This document shows, in pieces, positions 51,252 through 60,129 of a stretch of 64,000 bases of DNA. Position numbers and translations under genes: made by a program. The stretch is from Roseimicrobium sp. ORNL1. GTDB taxonomy: Bacteria; Verrucomicrobiota; Verrucomicrobiia; Verrucomicrobiales; Verrucomicrobiaceae. Each line of letters starts with the position of its first letter. The first letter of the stretch is position 1. Below the pieces are notes generated by a model that saw only the letters and a list, made by a program, of their open reading frames with translations, did no database searches and was not told where the DNA came from. The DNA lies in assembly GCF_011044495.1 (NCBI RefSeq), contig NZ_CP049143.1, positions 7,440,001 through 7,504,000 on the forward strand. Reading direction: 5' to 3'.

Positions 51252-52442
51252 CTAGCTGCGCTTCCTGCCGGAGGCGATGGGCATGATGCCGAAGTCCCTC
51301 GCTTCCTGGATATTGATGAGCTGGTAGTCCGTCTCCTCTTCGTCGCCGAACTTCTCGGCGTTCTCCTCGAGATCCTCGTTCGCAGTCGAGATGGCGCTCT
51401 TGAAGGTCTTCAGCGAGGTGGCAAATTCCTTCTTCTTCAGCTTCGCTTCCATACTCGGCAGTTCCTTGAGCGGCTTGAGCTTGTCGTTCCCCAGCATGGT
51501 GGTCTCCAGCCCCACGGTCGTTTCTCCCTCCGCATCGGTGTCGAAGGCGAGGTAGCAATGTCCCGGCACCATCACGAGGTAGGAAGTGATGCCAATCTTG
51601 CGCAGCAGGGAGGCCATCAGCACGGAGCCGTCCACACAGTTGGCCTGGGTGGCATCGAGGCTCTCGTCCAGGAAGCGCACGGTCTGGCAGTAGACCGTCT
51701 TCGCGCCCGGGGTGGTGGAAATGTCCGAATAGCGGATGCCCTTCCGCTGGAGCACATGCCAGATGGCAAAGACCTGGGTCAGCACCTGCTCCGAGTCCTC
51801 CGATTGGTAGCCGGTGAAGGAATCCACCAGTCCGGTCTGCAAGGCTTCCTGCAGGATCTTGTCGATCCAGGGGTGGTTTTCATTCACATAGGCGGCGAAC
51901 ATCCAGGAGAGATCCAGGGACTCGGCTTCCTCGCCATGATCCACCCAGAAGGGGCAGTCGTTCAGGCCATGCATGGTGACGATTTCATTCCGCTCTCCGA
52001 GCACCGCGCCGTTCAGGCTCACCTTGAAGGTCAGGTTCACCGGCTTCTGCTCCCGGATCTGGTGGAGCACCTCATAGTTGAAGACGGCCTTCGGGGTGAT
52101 GTAGAGGTCCTCGGTGGCCTTCTTGATTTTCACTTCCACCTGGGAGGGCTTGAGCCAGCCGTCACCCTGCACTTCGACCTTCAGCACGGAATTGGCGGGT
52201 ACATTCGAGACATTCACGCCGAACCACCCATTGGGGTCTCCGAAGGTGGGGGCATACTCTTCGCCATCTTCATCCACCTCAGCCTCAGCCTGCCAGTCCA
52301 CCGTGGCGGTGGCAATCAGGAGACTGGGGAAGACGTCCCCGCCGGTTTCCAACCAGGGTTCCCACTTCACGGGCTTGGCAGCCTGAAGGCTGCAGGCAAC
52401 AAAGAGGAGACTGGCGGCAAGGGAGGCCCGTAAGACTTTCAT
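51252..52442 (-). CDS. Exported transglutaminase-like protein
   Basis: 396 residues from MKVLRASLAASLLFVACSLQ, a signal peptide ending near QAA; the frame runs 53 codons further upstream. The transglutaminase-like core is at about 255-320: NCVDGSVLMASLLRKIGI (catalytic Cys269) and MVPGHCYLAFDTD (His295), with Glu313 in GLETTML at the usual Asp position. Family members are periplasmic proteases or peptidases. It is upstream of the cre-tag array, so probably not in the CreB operon, but it is co-directional. The region 40-250 is unassigned. Confidence 0.72.
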   Translation of the reverse strand: MKVLRASLAASLLFVACSLQAAKPVKWEPWLETGGDVFPSLLIATATVDWQAEAEVDEDGEEYAPTFGDPNGWFGVNVSNVPANSVLKVEVQGDGWLKPSQVEVKIKKATEDLYITPKAVFNYEVLHQIREQKPVNLTFKVSLNGAVLGERNEIVTMHGLNDCPFWVDHGEEAESLDLSWMFAAYVNENHPWIDKILQEALQTGLVDSFTGYQSEDSEQVLTQVFAIWHVLQRKGIRYSDISTTPGAKTVYCQTVRFLDESLDATQANCVDGSVLMASLLRKIGITSYLVMVPGHCYLAFDTDAEGETTVGLETTMLGNDKLKPLKELPSMEAKLKKKEFATSLKTFKSAISTANEDLEENAEKFGDEEETDYQLINIQEARDFGIMPIASGRKRS

Positions 52443-52510
52443 GAAGGTATTCTCTGGACGCTGAACGCAGTCGCAGGAATTTTTCAGACCGCAATTCCAA
52501 ACGTGCAAAA

Positions 52511-53131
52511 ATGAACTGGCTGGCCCACGTGCACCTCTCTCCCCCAGATGTCGAGTTTCAGCTCGGCAATCTGCTCGCGGACGTGCTGCGCCGTGAGCCA
52601 CGCGGGGTGATGGGACCCTCCTTCGAGGCCGGGCGCTGCTGCCATGCGGCGATCGACCGTTTCACGGACACGCATCCCATCGTGCACCGCAGTAAGATGC
52701 GCATCATCCCCAGCCATCGCCGCTACGCCGGGATCCTGGTGGATATGTTTTATGATCATTTCCTGGCGAAGAACTGGGAACAATTTCACGAGTCCACGCT
52801 GCGTGACTTCACGCGGCAGTTCCAAGCCGAGGCCACCAGTCGCAGGCACCAGCTTCCAGAGGATGGTGCGGATTTGATCGAGTACCTCGTGCGCGAGGAT
52901 CGGCTCTACTCGTATCGCAAGCTGGATGGCATCGAGGCAGCATTGCAACGCATGTCCCTGCGGCTTACTGCACGCTGGAAGAAGACGGTACGCATGCAGG
53001 ATGCGGTGGCGCCGGTTCGATTGCACGGTGAAGAAATGGAAAAAGATTTTCTCGAATTCTTCCCCGAGCTCATGGCTTATGTCGCCTCCGGTGAATGGTG
53101 GAGTGCGCGCAGTGCGCGTGATGCGGCTTAA
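52511..53131 (+). CDS. acpH: Acyl carrier protein phosphodiesterase
   Basis: 206 residues, the family's usual length, beginning with MNWLAHVHLS, and with LGNLLADVLR (Asp24 in the HD-type metal site), HAAIDRFTDTHPIVHRSK and GILVDMFYDHFLAKNW, all classic AcpH motifs. It removes the 4'-phosphopantetheine arm from holo-ACP. It stands alone, divergent from the transglutaminase-like gene, and is followed by a ~370-bp repeat-bearing gap. Confidence 0.93.
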   Translation: MNWLAHVHLSPPDVEFQLGNLLADVLRREPRGVMGPSFEAGRCCHAAIDRFTDTHPIVHRSKMRIIPSHRRYAGILVDMFYDHFLAKNWEQFHESTLRDFTRQFQAEATSRRHQLPEDGADLIEYLVREDRLYSYRKLDGIEAALQRMSLRLTARWKKTVRMQDAVAPVRLHGEEMEKDFLEFFPELMAYVASGEWWSARSARDAA

Positions 53132-53511
53132 TGAAGTACGCAGTACGATGCAGGGTGTGAGTGCCTGCGTGAGGGTAGTCGCAAAGCAGCAGAGCAGCAA
53201 AGAATACAGGAAGTCGGTTCTCCTGACCGGACAGTGGTTGGCGGGTTTTCCTACCCGCCATTGCCATGATCAGATAGCCGCAAAGAAACGCAAAAAGCAA
53301 AGTGACGAGCACCGCCGCTGCTGGCCTCAACATTTTTCCCTTTGCTGCTCTGCTGCTTTCGCTGCTTTGCGTTTAACAACACGAATCGGACAAATTCATG
53401 GGATCTCCGTGCGAATCGCCCGAAGTGCATTCGACACGATGGTGCAACGCAAGGCGGGGCACGCAGGCATGCGGTGGCAACCGAACCTCTCTTTGCGAAC
53501 CTCCATTACCC
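53132..53511. repeat. Gene-free region with inverted GCAGCAAAG arms and hairpins
   Basis: A 20-base arm at 53183-53202 is repeated in inverse at 53340-53359 (CTTTGCTGC type units), with TGGCGGGT/ACCCGCCA arms at 53239-53246 and 53253-53260. The right arm extends into further CTGCTTTGCG units to 53371. Similar CTTTGCTGC-CTTTGCGTTT text occurs near 3095-3122. An 87-residue minus-strand frame through the block appears to be an artefact of the repeat. The promoter of the next gene should lie within 53372-53511. Confidence 0.7.
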
Positions 53512-55020
53512 ATGAAAACCCCTTCCCTTCCGCTGCGCGGTGTTGCCCTGAGCACCGCTGCAATGATCTGTTTCTCTGCCGGTGTCGTTATCAGCACGAC
53601 ACATGCACAGGAAGTTGTGCCTGCACCACCCCCGCCTGGCAACACCGTCATCGTATCGCCTCCCGGCACACCACCGCCTGTGCCTGTGCAGGTGGAGCAG
53701 GTGCCTGTGGCTCCACCGGAACCCAAGAAAAAGGGATTCTTTGGCCGCCTCTTTGGAGGAGACAAGAAGGAACGCCAACGAGCGAAAGAACAAGATACTC
53801 CCGACAACGACGATGATGGCGACACCAAGAAGGTGCCCCAAGGACAAATGGTGATCGAACAAGCACCGCCTGGAACCACCGTGGTACCGGTCCCCGCGCA
53901 GCCGCAACAGGTACAACCGATCCAAGGACAGTCCGCGACCACGACGGAGATCCGAAAAGACCCCGTGCGCAAAAGTTCCTCACAGCGGAGTTCTACGATT
54001 GTCGAAACTGATCCTCCGTCGCCACCCAAGACACGAGTGGAGCTTCCGCCTCCCACTGGTGCAGTGACGGCTGAAGAACAGACGCGGACAAGAACGCAAA
54101 CACAGGTTGTCCGCCCCACCCCACCCGAGATCCGCACGGTTCCGTCCAGAGAAGCTGCCGTCTCAACGCAGAGCACCACGCAAATCCAGCGCGCTCCGAC
54201 CATCCGCGAGCTTCCCGCCGGTCCTGCCACGACCGCGACGACGACGAGCCGTGTCTCCGCGACAGCGCCTGTACCTTCCGATCAAGCGCTGCTGGAAGAA
54301 GCACGCGCGAAGACCGAGATGAAGAAGGCGCTCTCGGCAGAGAAGCAACAGGAGATCGAAGTTACGCGTGAACGCGCCGTAGTGCGGCCTGAAACGCCGC
54401 CGGTCCAAACACGCAGTACGACAGCCACCGTGGAATCCATCCCGCCAAGGCCAAGTACCGCCGTGGTGGAGCAACAGCGCGTGCTGTCAGAAACCAAGGA
54501 GGAACTGGCGCGTCTGAAAGGTGAAGTAGCCAACGTGAAGCAGGAGCTTGCGACCAAATCCACTCCTCCCGTGAACCTGGACAAGGTGACCATCGCCGCC
54601 CCGAATGAGGCCGCACCCATCACGCCACCAGAACCAGCGGACGCTGCCGCCACACCACCCACTCGAGCTGCTTCCGTAGCGGGTTCCGAGGCGCCCACGG
54701 ACAGGACTACAGTGAAGCCCTCCGAACCTCCGGGCGGACTTCAGCCCCCTAAGTCCCCGCCCGGCGCTGACGCTGTAACCATCGGTACCAGCGCGGCGAA
54801 GGAATCAGGTGCTTCCACCACCAAATCAACATCCATGAACGAAAACGCACCTGACTCTGCCAATGCCAATGGCAGCAGCGCGCCCACCGGTACCAAGACG
54901 GATTCACCGGACTTTGTCCGCAGTCCCTTCCCGCCGCACAACAAACTGGATGTCACCGGCATGAAGCCGGGAGCACTCGCAAAGGATCCCTCCAACGGGA
55001 AAGTGTTCCGCGTACCGTAA
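53512..55020 (+). CDS. Pro/Thr-rich exported protein
   Basis: 502 residues from MKTPSLPLRGVALSTAAMIC, with a signal peptide ending near THAQ; the open frame extends 38 codons upstream. The mature protein is low-complexity: PPPPGNTVIVSPPGTPPPVP, many repeats of Thr, Pro and Val, a Lys-rich patch KKKGFFGRLFGGDKKERQRAKE, and a helical segment around TKEELARLKGEVANVKQELA. No enzyme motif appears. A secreted or wall-spanning linker-like protein, maybe a surface or envelope structural element, is the best reading. Composition is extreme compared with its neighbours. Confidence 0.65.
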   Translation: MKTPSLPLRGVALSTAAMICFSAGVVISTTHAQEVVPAPPPPGNTVIVSPPGTPPPVPVQVEQVPVAPPEPKKKGFFGRLFGGDKKERQRAKEQDTPDNDDDGDTKKVPQGQMVIEQAPPGTTVVPVPAQPQQVQPIQGQSATTTEIRKDPVRKSSSQRSSTIVETDPPSPPKTRVELPPPTGAVTAEEQTRTRTQTQVVRPTPPEIRTVPSREAAVSTQSTTQIQRAPTIRELPAGPATTATTTSRVSATAPVPSDQALLEEARAKTEMKKALSAEKQQEIEVTRERAVVRPETPPVQTRSTTATVESIPPRPSTAVVEQQRVLSETKEELARLKGEVANVKQELATKSTPPVNLDKVTIAAPNEAAPITPPEPADAAATPPTRAASVAGSEAPTDRTTVKPSEPPGGLQPPKSPPGADAVTIGTSAAKESGASTTKSTSMNENAPDSANANGSSAPTGTKTDSPDFVRSPFPPHNKLDVTGMKPGALAKDPSNGKVFRVP

Positions 55021-55035
55021 GGAGCAATCCCACGC

Positions 55036-56994
55036 CTATTGAATTTTTGCTATGCGTTCTTCAACCCTTCCCAATGCTCGTCTGTAGAGAGCAAAGTCAG
55101 CGGAGTCCGCTGCCTTGGCGTGGGCATCAAACCTATCATTTATGATTTGGCAATTCTGCTCAAATTCCCCCTTATCACCCAGAAGCTGAGCGAACAGTGC
55201 CCACTCCTTCACAATAAGCTTAACGAGATCTGTCCAGTTAAACTTAGCAATAGCATCGTCGGCAGAGACGTGCTTCAAAGACTCCCGCTGCTTTTCCGGC
55301 AAGATCGCGATGACGCGTTCTCTAAATGTTGCTAACTTTCCGCCCTGCATCGAATCAAAACGGAGAAAATTGATCGTCAATTCTCTCAGTCTTCGTTCGA
55401 GTATATTCCTGCGTTTTCCGATTGCCGCCAATTCCTCCGCCCACTCATCATACCTCGGTAAGGCCAGAGGCGTTTTCGGGTCCGCTTCTGTGGGTACCTG
55501 GGCGGGGACAGCCAATGCTTCAAAGGCAGCTGATATCATTTGGCCAGACAATGCGTTGCCTTGTGTAAGGATCCCATATCTCCTGAGGGAACGCTTTAGA
55601 TTTTCCTGCACAACAGATGACTCTCCTTTGTGACATTTTGCCGCGGCATCTTCCAAGGTCGGGTGGACTCTAAACAGATGGCGCATAGCAACCTCCGCAA
55701 TTGCGGATCCTTCTTCCTGAACAAACGAAGCAACGAGCGACGACGCATGCTGAATCGAGATCGGTCGGGGGCGTTCGTTAATCGGAAGATGTCGATGAAT
55801 ATATGAGCAACATTTTCGCGCCCAGTAAGGCATATTTGCGGTGGAACGTGCAATATGCTCAGCAATTTCAGGTTCGAACTGCAGGCCTGCAACCCTTCCG
55901 AGTTTGCGAATCATCGCAATTGTCGCTTCCAGAGCCATTGGGCTCAGATACTCTTCAGGAACAAAATGTAACGCCGCGTTCTCAGATCCTTCAATCGACT
56001 CAACGGTGAACCAAAGAGCAGATACGCCACCTAGGAGAATCGAGAGGGTCTTCTCCTGACGCGTGCATTCCTGATAGATCGCGCGGAGGTTTCTCCAGAA
56101 TGGATTAAATTCAGTTCTCCAGTGCGCGTTTGTTGAGCTACCTGGCGTAATGTAGTCAATCTCGTCAAACACCAAGACCACTGGTCGCGAAAACCGGCTA
56201 AGAACTAGCTCTAACCGTTTGATAGCCGTACTTAAGCTATTCGTTGCCGTAGAAGCGCGCAAGTTCTGATAGCGTGAGTCGGCCGTGAGTAGTTCTTCTG
56301 CCGTCAACGCAATTGAATCTAATAGTTGTGCTGCCGTCAGTTGCCAGACTTCGTCCCGGGAGCAGTCTACAATCAGGCATGCGGCCTCGTAGCTCTGGCG
56401 AATCTCGCGAAGCACCCGATTGATAATAGATGTTTTGCCAACTTTTCTAACGCCCAAACAAGAACGGATTGCTCCCCGTTGTAGCTTTCGCGCCAAGTCT
56501 AAGGCTTCGTCGCGCCGACCATAAAAGTTTGCATCGTCAGATACCGGGCCCGTTACATCGAACGGATCGTGAGAATATAGTTCGTAGCATAGAGATCGCT
56601 CGAGAACTTGCGCATTTTGAAGATTTCCGCCTCCGTAAAGGGCCAGAATTGCGATCCCTTTGTCGCGTCCCCATACCTTTAACTTTGCACTTCCCTCGCT
56701 ATCATTGTGAAGGACAATAGCCACCGTGGGTTCGAACCGTCCCTTGGAATTTTCAATCTGTTGCCTAAGGAATTTAATTGTTCTCTGCTGTTGGTCATTG
56801 AAAGTCGATGCAACAACAAATAACTCTCTGTCAATCGACAGAGCGGACTTCATGCGCTTTGTCGGTTTTGCCACGAGGCAACCATATACCCCCTGCTCAA
56901 ACGTCACTGTAGAACGGCTCGTGACAGCAAAGAGCCCTTTGCAGGCGTACTCAAATTTTTCGACTAAAAGATTAGTTTCTTGTTGGACGTCCAT
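55036..56994 (-). CDS. AAA/STAND ATPase with HEPN-like C-terminus (candidate defence protein)
   Basis: 652 residues. The N-terminal ~145 residues form an uncharacterised alpha/beta domain (VAIVLHNDSEGSAKLKVWGR) ending in DPFDVTGPV and FYGRRDE, the layout of ATPases preceded by a sensor domain. Walker A is GVRKVGKTS (181-189), Walker B VVLVFDEID (272-280). The C-terminal domain ends with INDRFDAHAKAA, where Arg621 and His625 form a R-x3-H motif in a helix-rich region resembling Swt1-type HEPN RNases. The gene is visibly AT-richer (about 43-48% GC in sampled lines) than its >60% GC neighbours, suggesting acquisition. A good SD, GGGGAG, precedes the ATG. Defence function is inferred. Confidence 0.75.
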   Translation of the reverse strand: MDVQQETNLLVEKFEYACKGLFAVTSRSTVTFEQGVYGCLVAKPTKRMKSALSIDRELFVVASTFNDQQQRTIKFLRQQIENSKGRFEPTVAIVLHNDSEGSAKLKVWGRDKGIAILALYGGGNLQNAQVLERSLCYELYSHDPFDVTGPVSDDANFYGRRDEALDLARKLQRGAIRSCLGVRKVGKTSIINRVLREIRQSYEAACLIVDCSRDEVWQLTAAQLLDSIALTAEELLTADSRYQNLRASTATNSLSTAIKRLELVLSRFSRPVVLVFDEIDYITPGSSTNAHWRTEFNPFWRNLRAIYQECTRQEKTLSILLGGVSALWFTVESIEGSENAALHFVPEEYLSPMALEATIAMIRKLGRVAGLQFEPEIAEHIARSTANMPYWARKCCSYIHRHLPINERPRPISIQHASSLVASFVQEEGSAIAEVAMRHLFRVHPTLEDAAAKCHKGESSVVQENLKRSLRRYGILTQGNALSGQMISAAFEALAVPAQVPTEADPKTPLALPRYDEWAEELAAIGKRRNILERRLRELTINFLRFDSMQGGKLATFRERVIAILPEKQRESLKHVSADDAIAKFNWTDLVKLIVKEWALFAQLLGDKGEFEQNCQIINDRFDAHAKAADSADFALYRRALGRVEERIAKIQ

Positions 56995-57012
56995 TTTCGC
57001 TCCCCGTGTATA

Positions 57013-57025
57013 ACTTGTAACAAGT
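57013..57025 (-). promoter_or_regulatory. Palindrome upstream of the ATPase gene
   Basis: ACTTGT-A-ACAAGT, a perfect 13-base palindrome with a single-base centre, lies 18 bp upstream of the ATPase start and overlaps the likely -10 region (TATAAC on the other strand is close). It may be an operator for a repressor. Confidence 0.4.
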
Positions 57026-57126
57026 AATAGCTCATGGGCCGAGCTTAGTTGCTCTCCTCAGAGCCACACGGCACCACAATCTTTCGACACTGGATAGCGG
57101 AACTAGTAAAGGAAATCTTTCAAAAA

Positions 57127-58119
57127 CTAGCAAATGCCCAGCACCTTCGACACGATCACGTCGGGATAGGGAAGCTGGAGCTCTTCGAGCTTCGGGCTGT
57201 AGAAGGCCGGGGCGTCGAGGGAGCTGACACGCTGCACCGGAGCATCGAGATCATCGAAGCAGTGCAGGCCGATGCTGGCGGCGATCTGGGCGCTCACGGC
57301 GCAGAAGGGCTTGTTCTCATCCACACACACAGCGCGGTGGGTCTTGCGCACGGATTCGAAGATGGTGTCTTCATCCAGCGGACGAATGGTGCGGAGGTCG
57401 ACCACTTCGGCGCTGATGCCATGTTCGTTCGCCAGGATCTCAGCAGCCTTGAGGCAGGTGAGCACCGCGCGGCCATGGGCGATGAGGGAGACATCCGTGC
57501 CCTCGCGCTTCACATCGGCCACGCCGAGCGGGATGAAAAGTTCACCCTCGGGCAGCTCGGAGTTTTCCGGCACTTCCCATTCTTCACCGTAGAGCTTCGT
57601 GCTCTCCATGAACATCACGGGGTCATTGTCGCGGATGGCGGCCTTCATCAGGCCCTTCGCGTCATACGCGTTGGAGGGGCACACGCACTTCATGCCCGGG
57701 AACTGGGCCATGATGTTCTCCGGCGTGTGCGAGTGGGTGGCGCCCACGTTCGTGCCGCCGTTGGCCGGGCCACGCACCACAATGGGACAGTTGATCTGGC
57801 CGCCGCTCATGTAGCGCACCATGCCGGCGTTGTTGATGATCTGGTCCCACGCGACCGTGTAGAAGCTCCAGAACATGAGCTCCATCACCGGGCGCACGCC
57901 GAGCATGGAAGCGCCCACACCCATGCCGATGAAACCGGCTTCGCTGATGGGGGTGTCGATGACACGCTTGTCGCCCCACTTGGCCCAGAGGCCCTCGGTC
58001 ACCTTGTAGGCGCCGTTGTACTGCGCGACCTCTTCACCCATGAGCACGACCATGGGGTCGCGGGCAAGTTCTTCATCAAAGGCTTCGCGGAGGGCGTGGC
58101 GGTAGGAGAGTTTACGCAT
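57127..58119 (-). CDS. pdhB: Pyruvate dehydrogenase E1 component, beta subunit
   Basis: 330 residues. ALREAFDEELARDPMVVLMGEEVAQYNGAYKVTEGL (in pieces) at the N-terminus, DTPISEAGFIGMGVGASMLG, the HSHTPENIMAQFPGM loop and VSLIAHGRAVLTC near residue 205, then VCVDENKPFCAVSAQIAA, are characteristic of the E1 beta ThDP-binding chain. It forms an alpha2-beta2 heterotetramer with PdhA. It follows a hydrolase gene that separates it from pdhA on the same strand; the E2 gene is not in the window. Confidence 0.95.
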   Translation of the reverse strand: MRKLSYRHALREAFDEELARDPMVVLMGEEVAQYNGAYKVTEGLWAKWGDKRVIDTPISEAGFIGMGVGASMLGVRPVMELMFWSFYTVAWDQIINNAGMVRYMSGGQINCPIVVRGPANGGTNVGATHSHTPENIMAQFPGMKCVCPSNAYDAKGLMKAAIRDNDPVMFMESTKLYGEEWEVPENSELPEGELFIPLGVADVKREGTDVSLIAHGRAVLTCLKAAEILANEHGISAEVVDLRTIRPLDEDTIFESVRKTHRAVCVDENKPFCAVSAQIAASIGLHCFDDLDAPVQRVSSLDAPAFYSPKLEELQLPYPDVIVSKVLGIC

Positions 58120-58150
58120 GGGAAAGGAGATGAACCTGGAAGAAAAATGG

Positions 58151-59017
58151 TCAGAGGGATAGGGATTTGAGCCACCCCAGGGCGGCCGGGATTCCTTCCT
58201 GAATCATGGAATCGTAATGCCCTCCCTGTTTGCCGATCTTCAAGGTGACGTTGGGGTTCGTCGCTTGGAGCGATCCAGAAAATGCCTTCACCACGCTGGA
58301 GGGCACGAGCGTGTCGTCCTCAACAGCGTACAGGAATGTGGGCACTTTGATTTTTGGCGCCACCGTATGTGGCGAATAGTCGGTGCAGAATTTCGTAACA
58401 CCCGGGAGCAGGGACTCGAAACGTTCGAGGGTTGCCGCTCCAAACTTGGCGGGCAGATTGGTCACGGGTGCGTAGGCAATGCACGCCTTGATGCGGGGCT
58501 CCAATGCTGCCGCGACGAGAGAGACCGCGCCTGCAGAGCTGTGTCCGGCAACGATCATCTTCGAAGGATCGATCAACTTGATCCAGGACGCGTAGTCCAG
58601 CGCCGCAGCGAGATTGGTCATGCCGGCTTTCGCGGCGGAATACTTCGTATACCCATCCTTTACCATCGCGTCTGTCAGGCCCTGCCGTGGCACGGCGCCG
58701 CTCAGCTCATAGGCCACCACGATATACCCTGCGGCGGCATACGGGATGTGCTCCGCCTGGTCCCCCTCCGCGAGGCGCATGCCGAAAATGCTTCCACTCC
58801 CAGCAGGGGCGATGAAGATCGCCGGCACCGGCTTGGTGGGAACCGGATTGGGGGTGTAGAGCCAAATCTTGGGGCGATTGTCCCCCGCCGGAATCTCTGA
58901 AAAGAGTACGCCCTTCGCAATCTCCACCGACTTGGGACCCGTCTGCGCCGGGGCAGACGAAACCATCATGCAATTCCACGCAAGAGCGATCGACAGCAGT
59001 GATGGGACGAAGTTCAT
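58151..59017 (-). CDS. Exported alpha/beta hydrolase
   Basis: 288 residues with a signal peptide (MNFVPSLLSIALAWNCMMVSSAPA). The nucleophile elbow is GHSSAG near 158-163 (Ser), preceded by the oxyanion strand PAIFIAPAGSGS. The last part (TFLYAVEDDTLVPSSVV and GKQGGHYDSM) contains the expected Asp and His of a chlorophyllase/dienelactone-type hydrolase. The substrate is unknown. It lies between pdhA and pdhB on the same strand, with 31 and 35 bp gaps. Confidence 0.85.
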   Translation of the reverse strand: MNFVPSLLSIALAWNCMMVSSAPAQTGPKSVEIAKGVLFSEIPAGDNRPKIWLYTPNPVPTKPVPAIFIAPAGSGSIFGMRLAEGDQAEHIPYAAAGYIVVAYELSGAVPRQGLTDAMVKDGYTKYSAAKAGMTNLAAALDYASWIKLIDPSKMIVAGHSSAGAVSLVAAALEPRIKACIAYAPVTNLPAKFGAATLERFESLLPGVTKFCTDYSPHTVAPKIKVPTFLYAVEDDTLVPSSVVKAFSGSLQATNPNVTLKIGKQGGHYDSMIQEGIPAALGWLKSLSL

Positions 59018-59052
59018 GAAGGATGGCGGGCGGCGATCGTCTCGCGATACTC

Positions 59053-60129
59053 CTAGTCGTTGAAGAACAGGCGACCGGTCTGGCCAGCTTCGGTCTGGTT
59101 GTCCACTTCCCAGTAGATGTCGTCGAAGATCTCGGAGGGATCCGGCAGCGGGCTCGCCTCGGCGAATTCCCCGGAGTCGTCCGCTTCCTTCTGGGCAGCC
59201 TGGTCGATTTCCGTGGCCTGCTGCTCGGTGAGCACCTTTTCGTTGATGAGGTGCGTGCGGAAGATGATGAGCGGATCGTGCTCGCGCTCGCGGCGCTCGA
59301 TTTCCTCCTTGGTGCGGTACTTCTTGTGCATCGCATCCGCGACGGAGTGGCCGTAGTAGCGGTAGGTCAGGACTTCGAGCAGCATGGGCTTGCTCTCCTC
59401 ACGGGCACGGACCATGGCCTCATTCACCCGGGCGCGGACTTCATAGATGTCCTCGCCGTTGAGCAGTTCCCACTTCATGCCGTAGCCCTCGGCGCGCTCG
59501 GCGAGGCAGCCGGGGTAGGCGCTGGAGCGCTTCTGGCTGGTACCCATGGAGTAGCCGTTGTTCTCAATGATGTAGACCACAGGAAGGTCGAAGAGCGCCG
59601 CGAGGTTCAGGCTCTCGTGGAAGGCGCCCTGGTTCACCGCGCCGTCACCGAGGAAGCAAAGGCTGCAGCCCTTGAGACCCTTGTACTTCACGCCGAAGGC
59701 GAGGCCGGCACCCAGCGGGGTCTGGCCGGCGACGATGCCGTGGCCACCCCAGTAGTTCTTGTCCGGTGCGAAGAAATGCATCGAGCCACCCTTGCCCTTG
59801 GAGCAGCCGGTCTTCTTTCCGAAGAGCTCAGCCATGCACTCGTTCATGCCCATGCCCACGGCGAGGGCATGACCATGGTCGCGGTAGGCGGTGATGATGT
59901 GGTCATTCGCCCCCATGAGGGACACGCAGCCCACGGCCACGGATTCCTGACCGTTGTACAGGTGCAGGAAGCCACCCATCTTGCCGCTGTTGTAGTGCTT
60001 CAGCGCCACCAGCTCGAAGCGGCGAATGCGGCACATGTCCCGGTAGAGCTTGATCTTCTGCTCCGGGGTCAGCGCTTTGTTCACTGGCGCATCGGCGTGT
60101 TTTACAGGGGCGGCATTCTTTGCGGACAT
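59053..60129 (-). CDS. pdhA: Pyruvate dehydrogenase E1 component, alpha subunit
   Basis: 358 residues from MSAKNAAPVKHADAPVNK; 16 upstream codons are open. The ThDP motif GDGAVNQGAFHESLNLAAL and NNGYSMGT lie near 180-215; phosphorylation-loop-like YRYYGHSVAD follows near 275. The N-terminal ~30 residues are Ala/Lys-rich. It decarboxylates pyruvate and passes the acyl group to E2 lipoate. First gene of pdhA-hydrolase-pdhB. Confidence 0.95.
   Translation of the reverse strand: MSAKNAAPVKHADAPVNKALTPEQKIKLYRDMCRIRRFELVALKHYNSGKMGGFLHLYNGQESVAVGCVSLMGANDHIITAYRDHGHALAVGMGMNECMAELFGKKTGCSKGKGGSMHFFAPDKNYWGGHGIVAGQTPLGAGLAFGVKYKGLKGCSLCFLGDGAVNQGAFHESLNLAALFDLPVVYIIENNGYSMGTSQKRSSAYPGCLAERAEGYGMKWELLNGEDIYEVRARVNEAMVRAREESKPMLLEVLTYRYYGHSVADAMHKKYRTKEEIERREREHDPLIIFRTHLINEKVLTEQQATEIDQAAQKEADDSGEFAEASPLPDPSEIFDDIYWEVDNQTEAGQTGRLFFND

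Noticed and set aside
53070-53333. 87-residue minus-strand frame with a hydrophobic start
   Set aside because: It is read through the GCAGCAAAG repeat, and overlaps the acpH end; probably an artefact.
57049-58170. 373-codon frame antisense to pdhB
   Set aside because: pdhB is unambiguous; the opposite frame is His/Ala-rich artefact.
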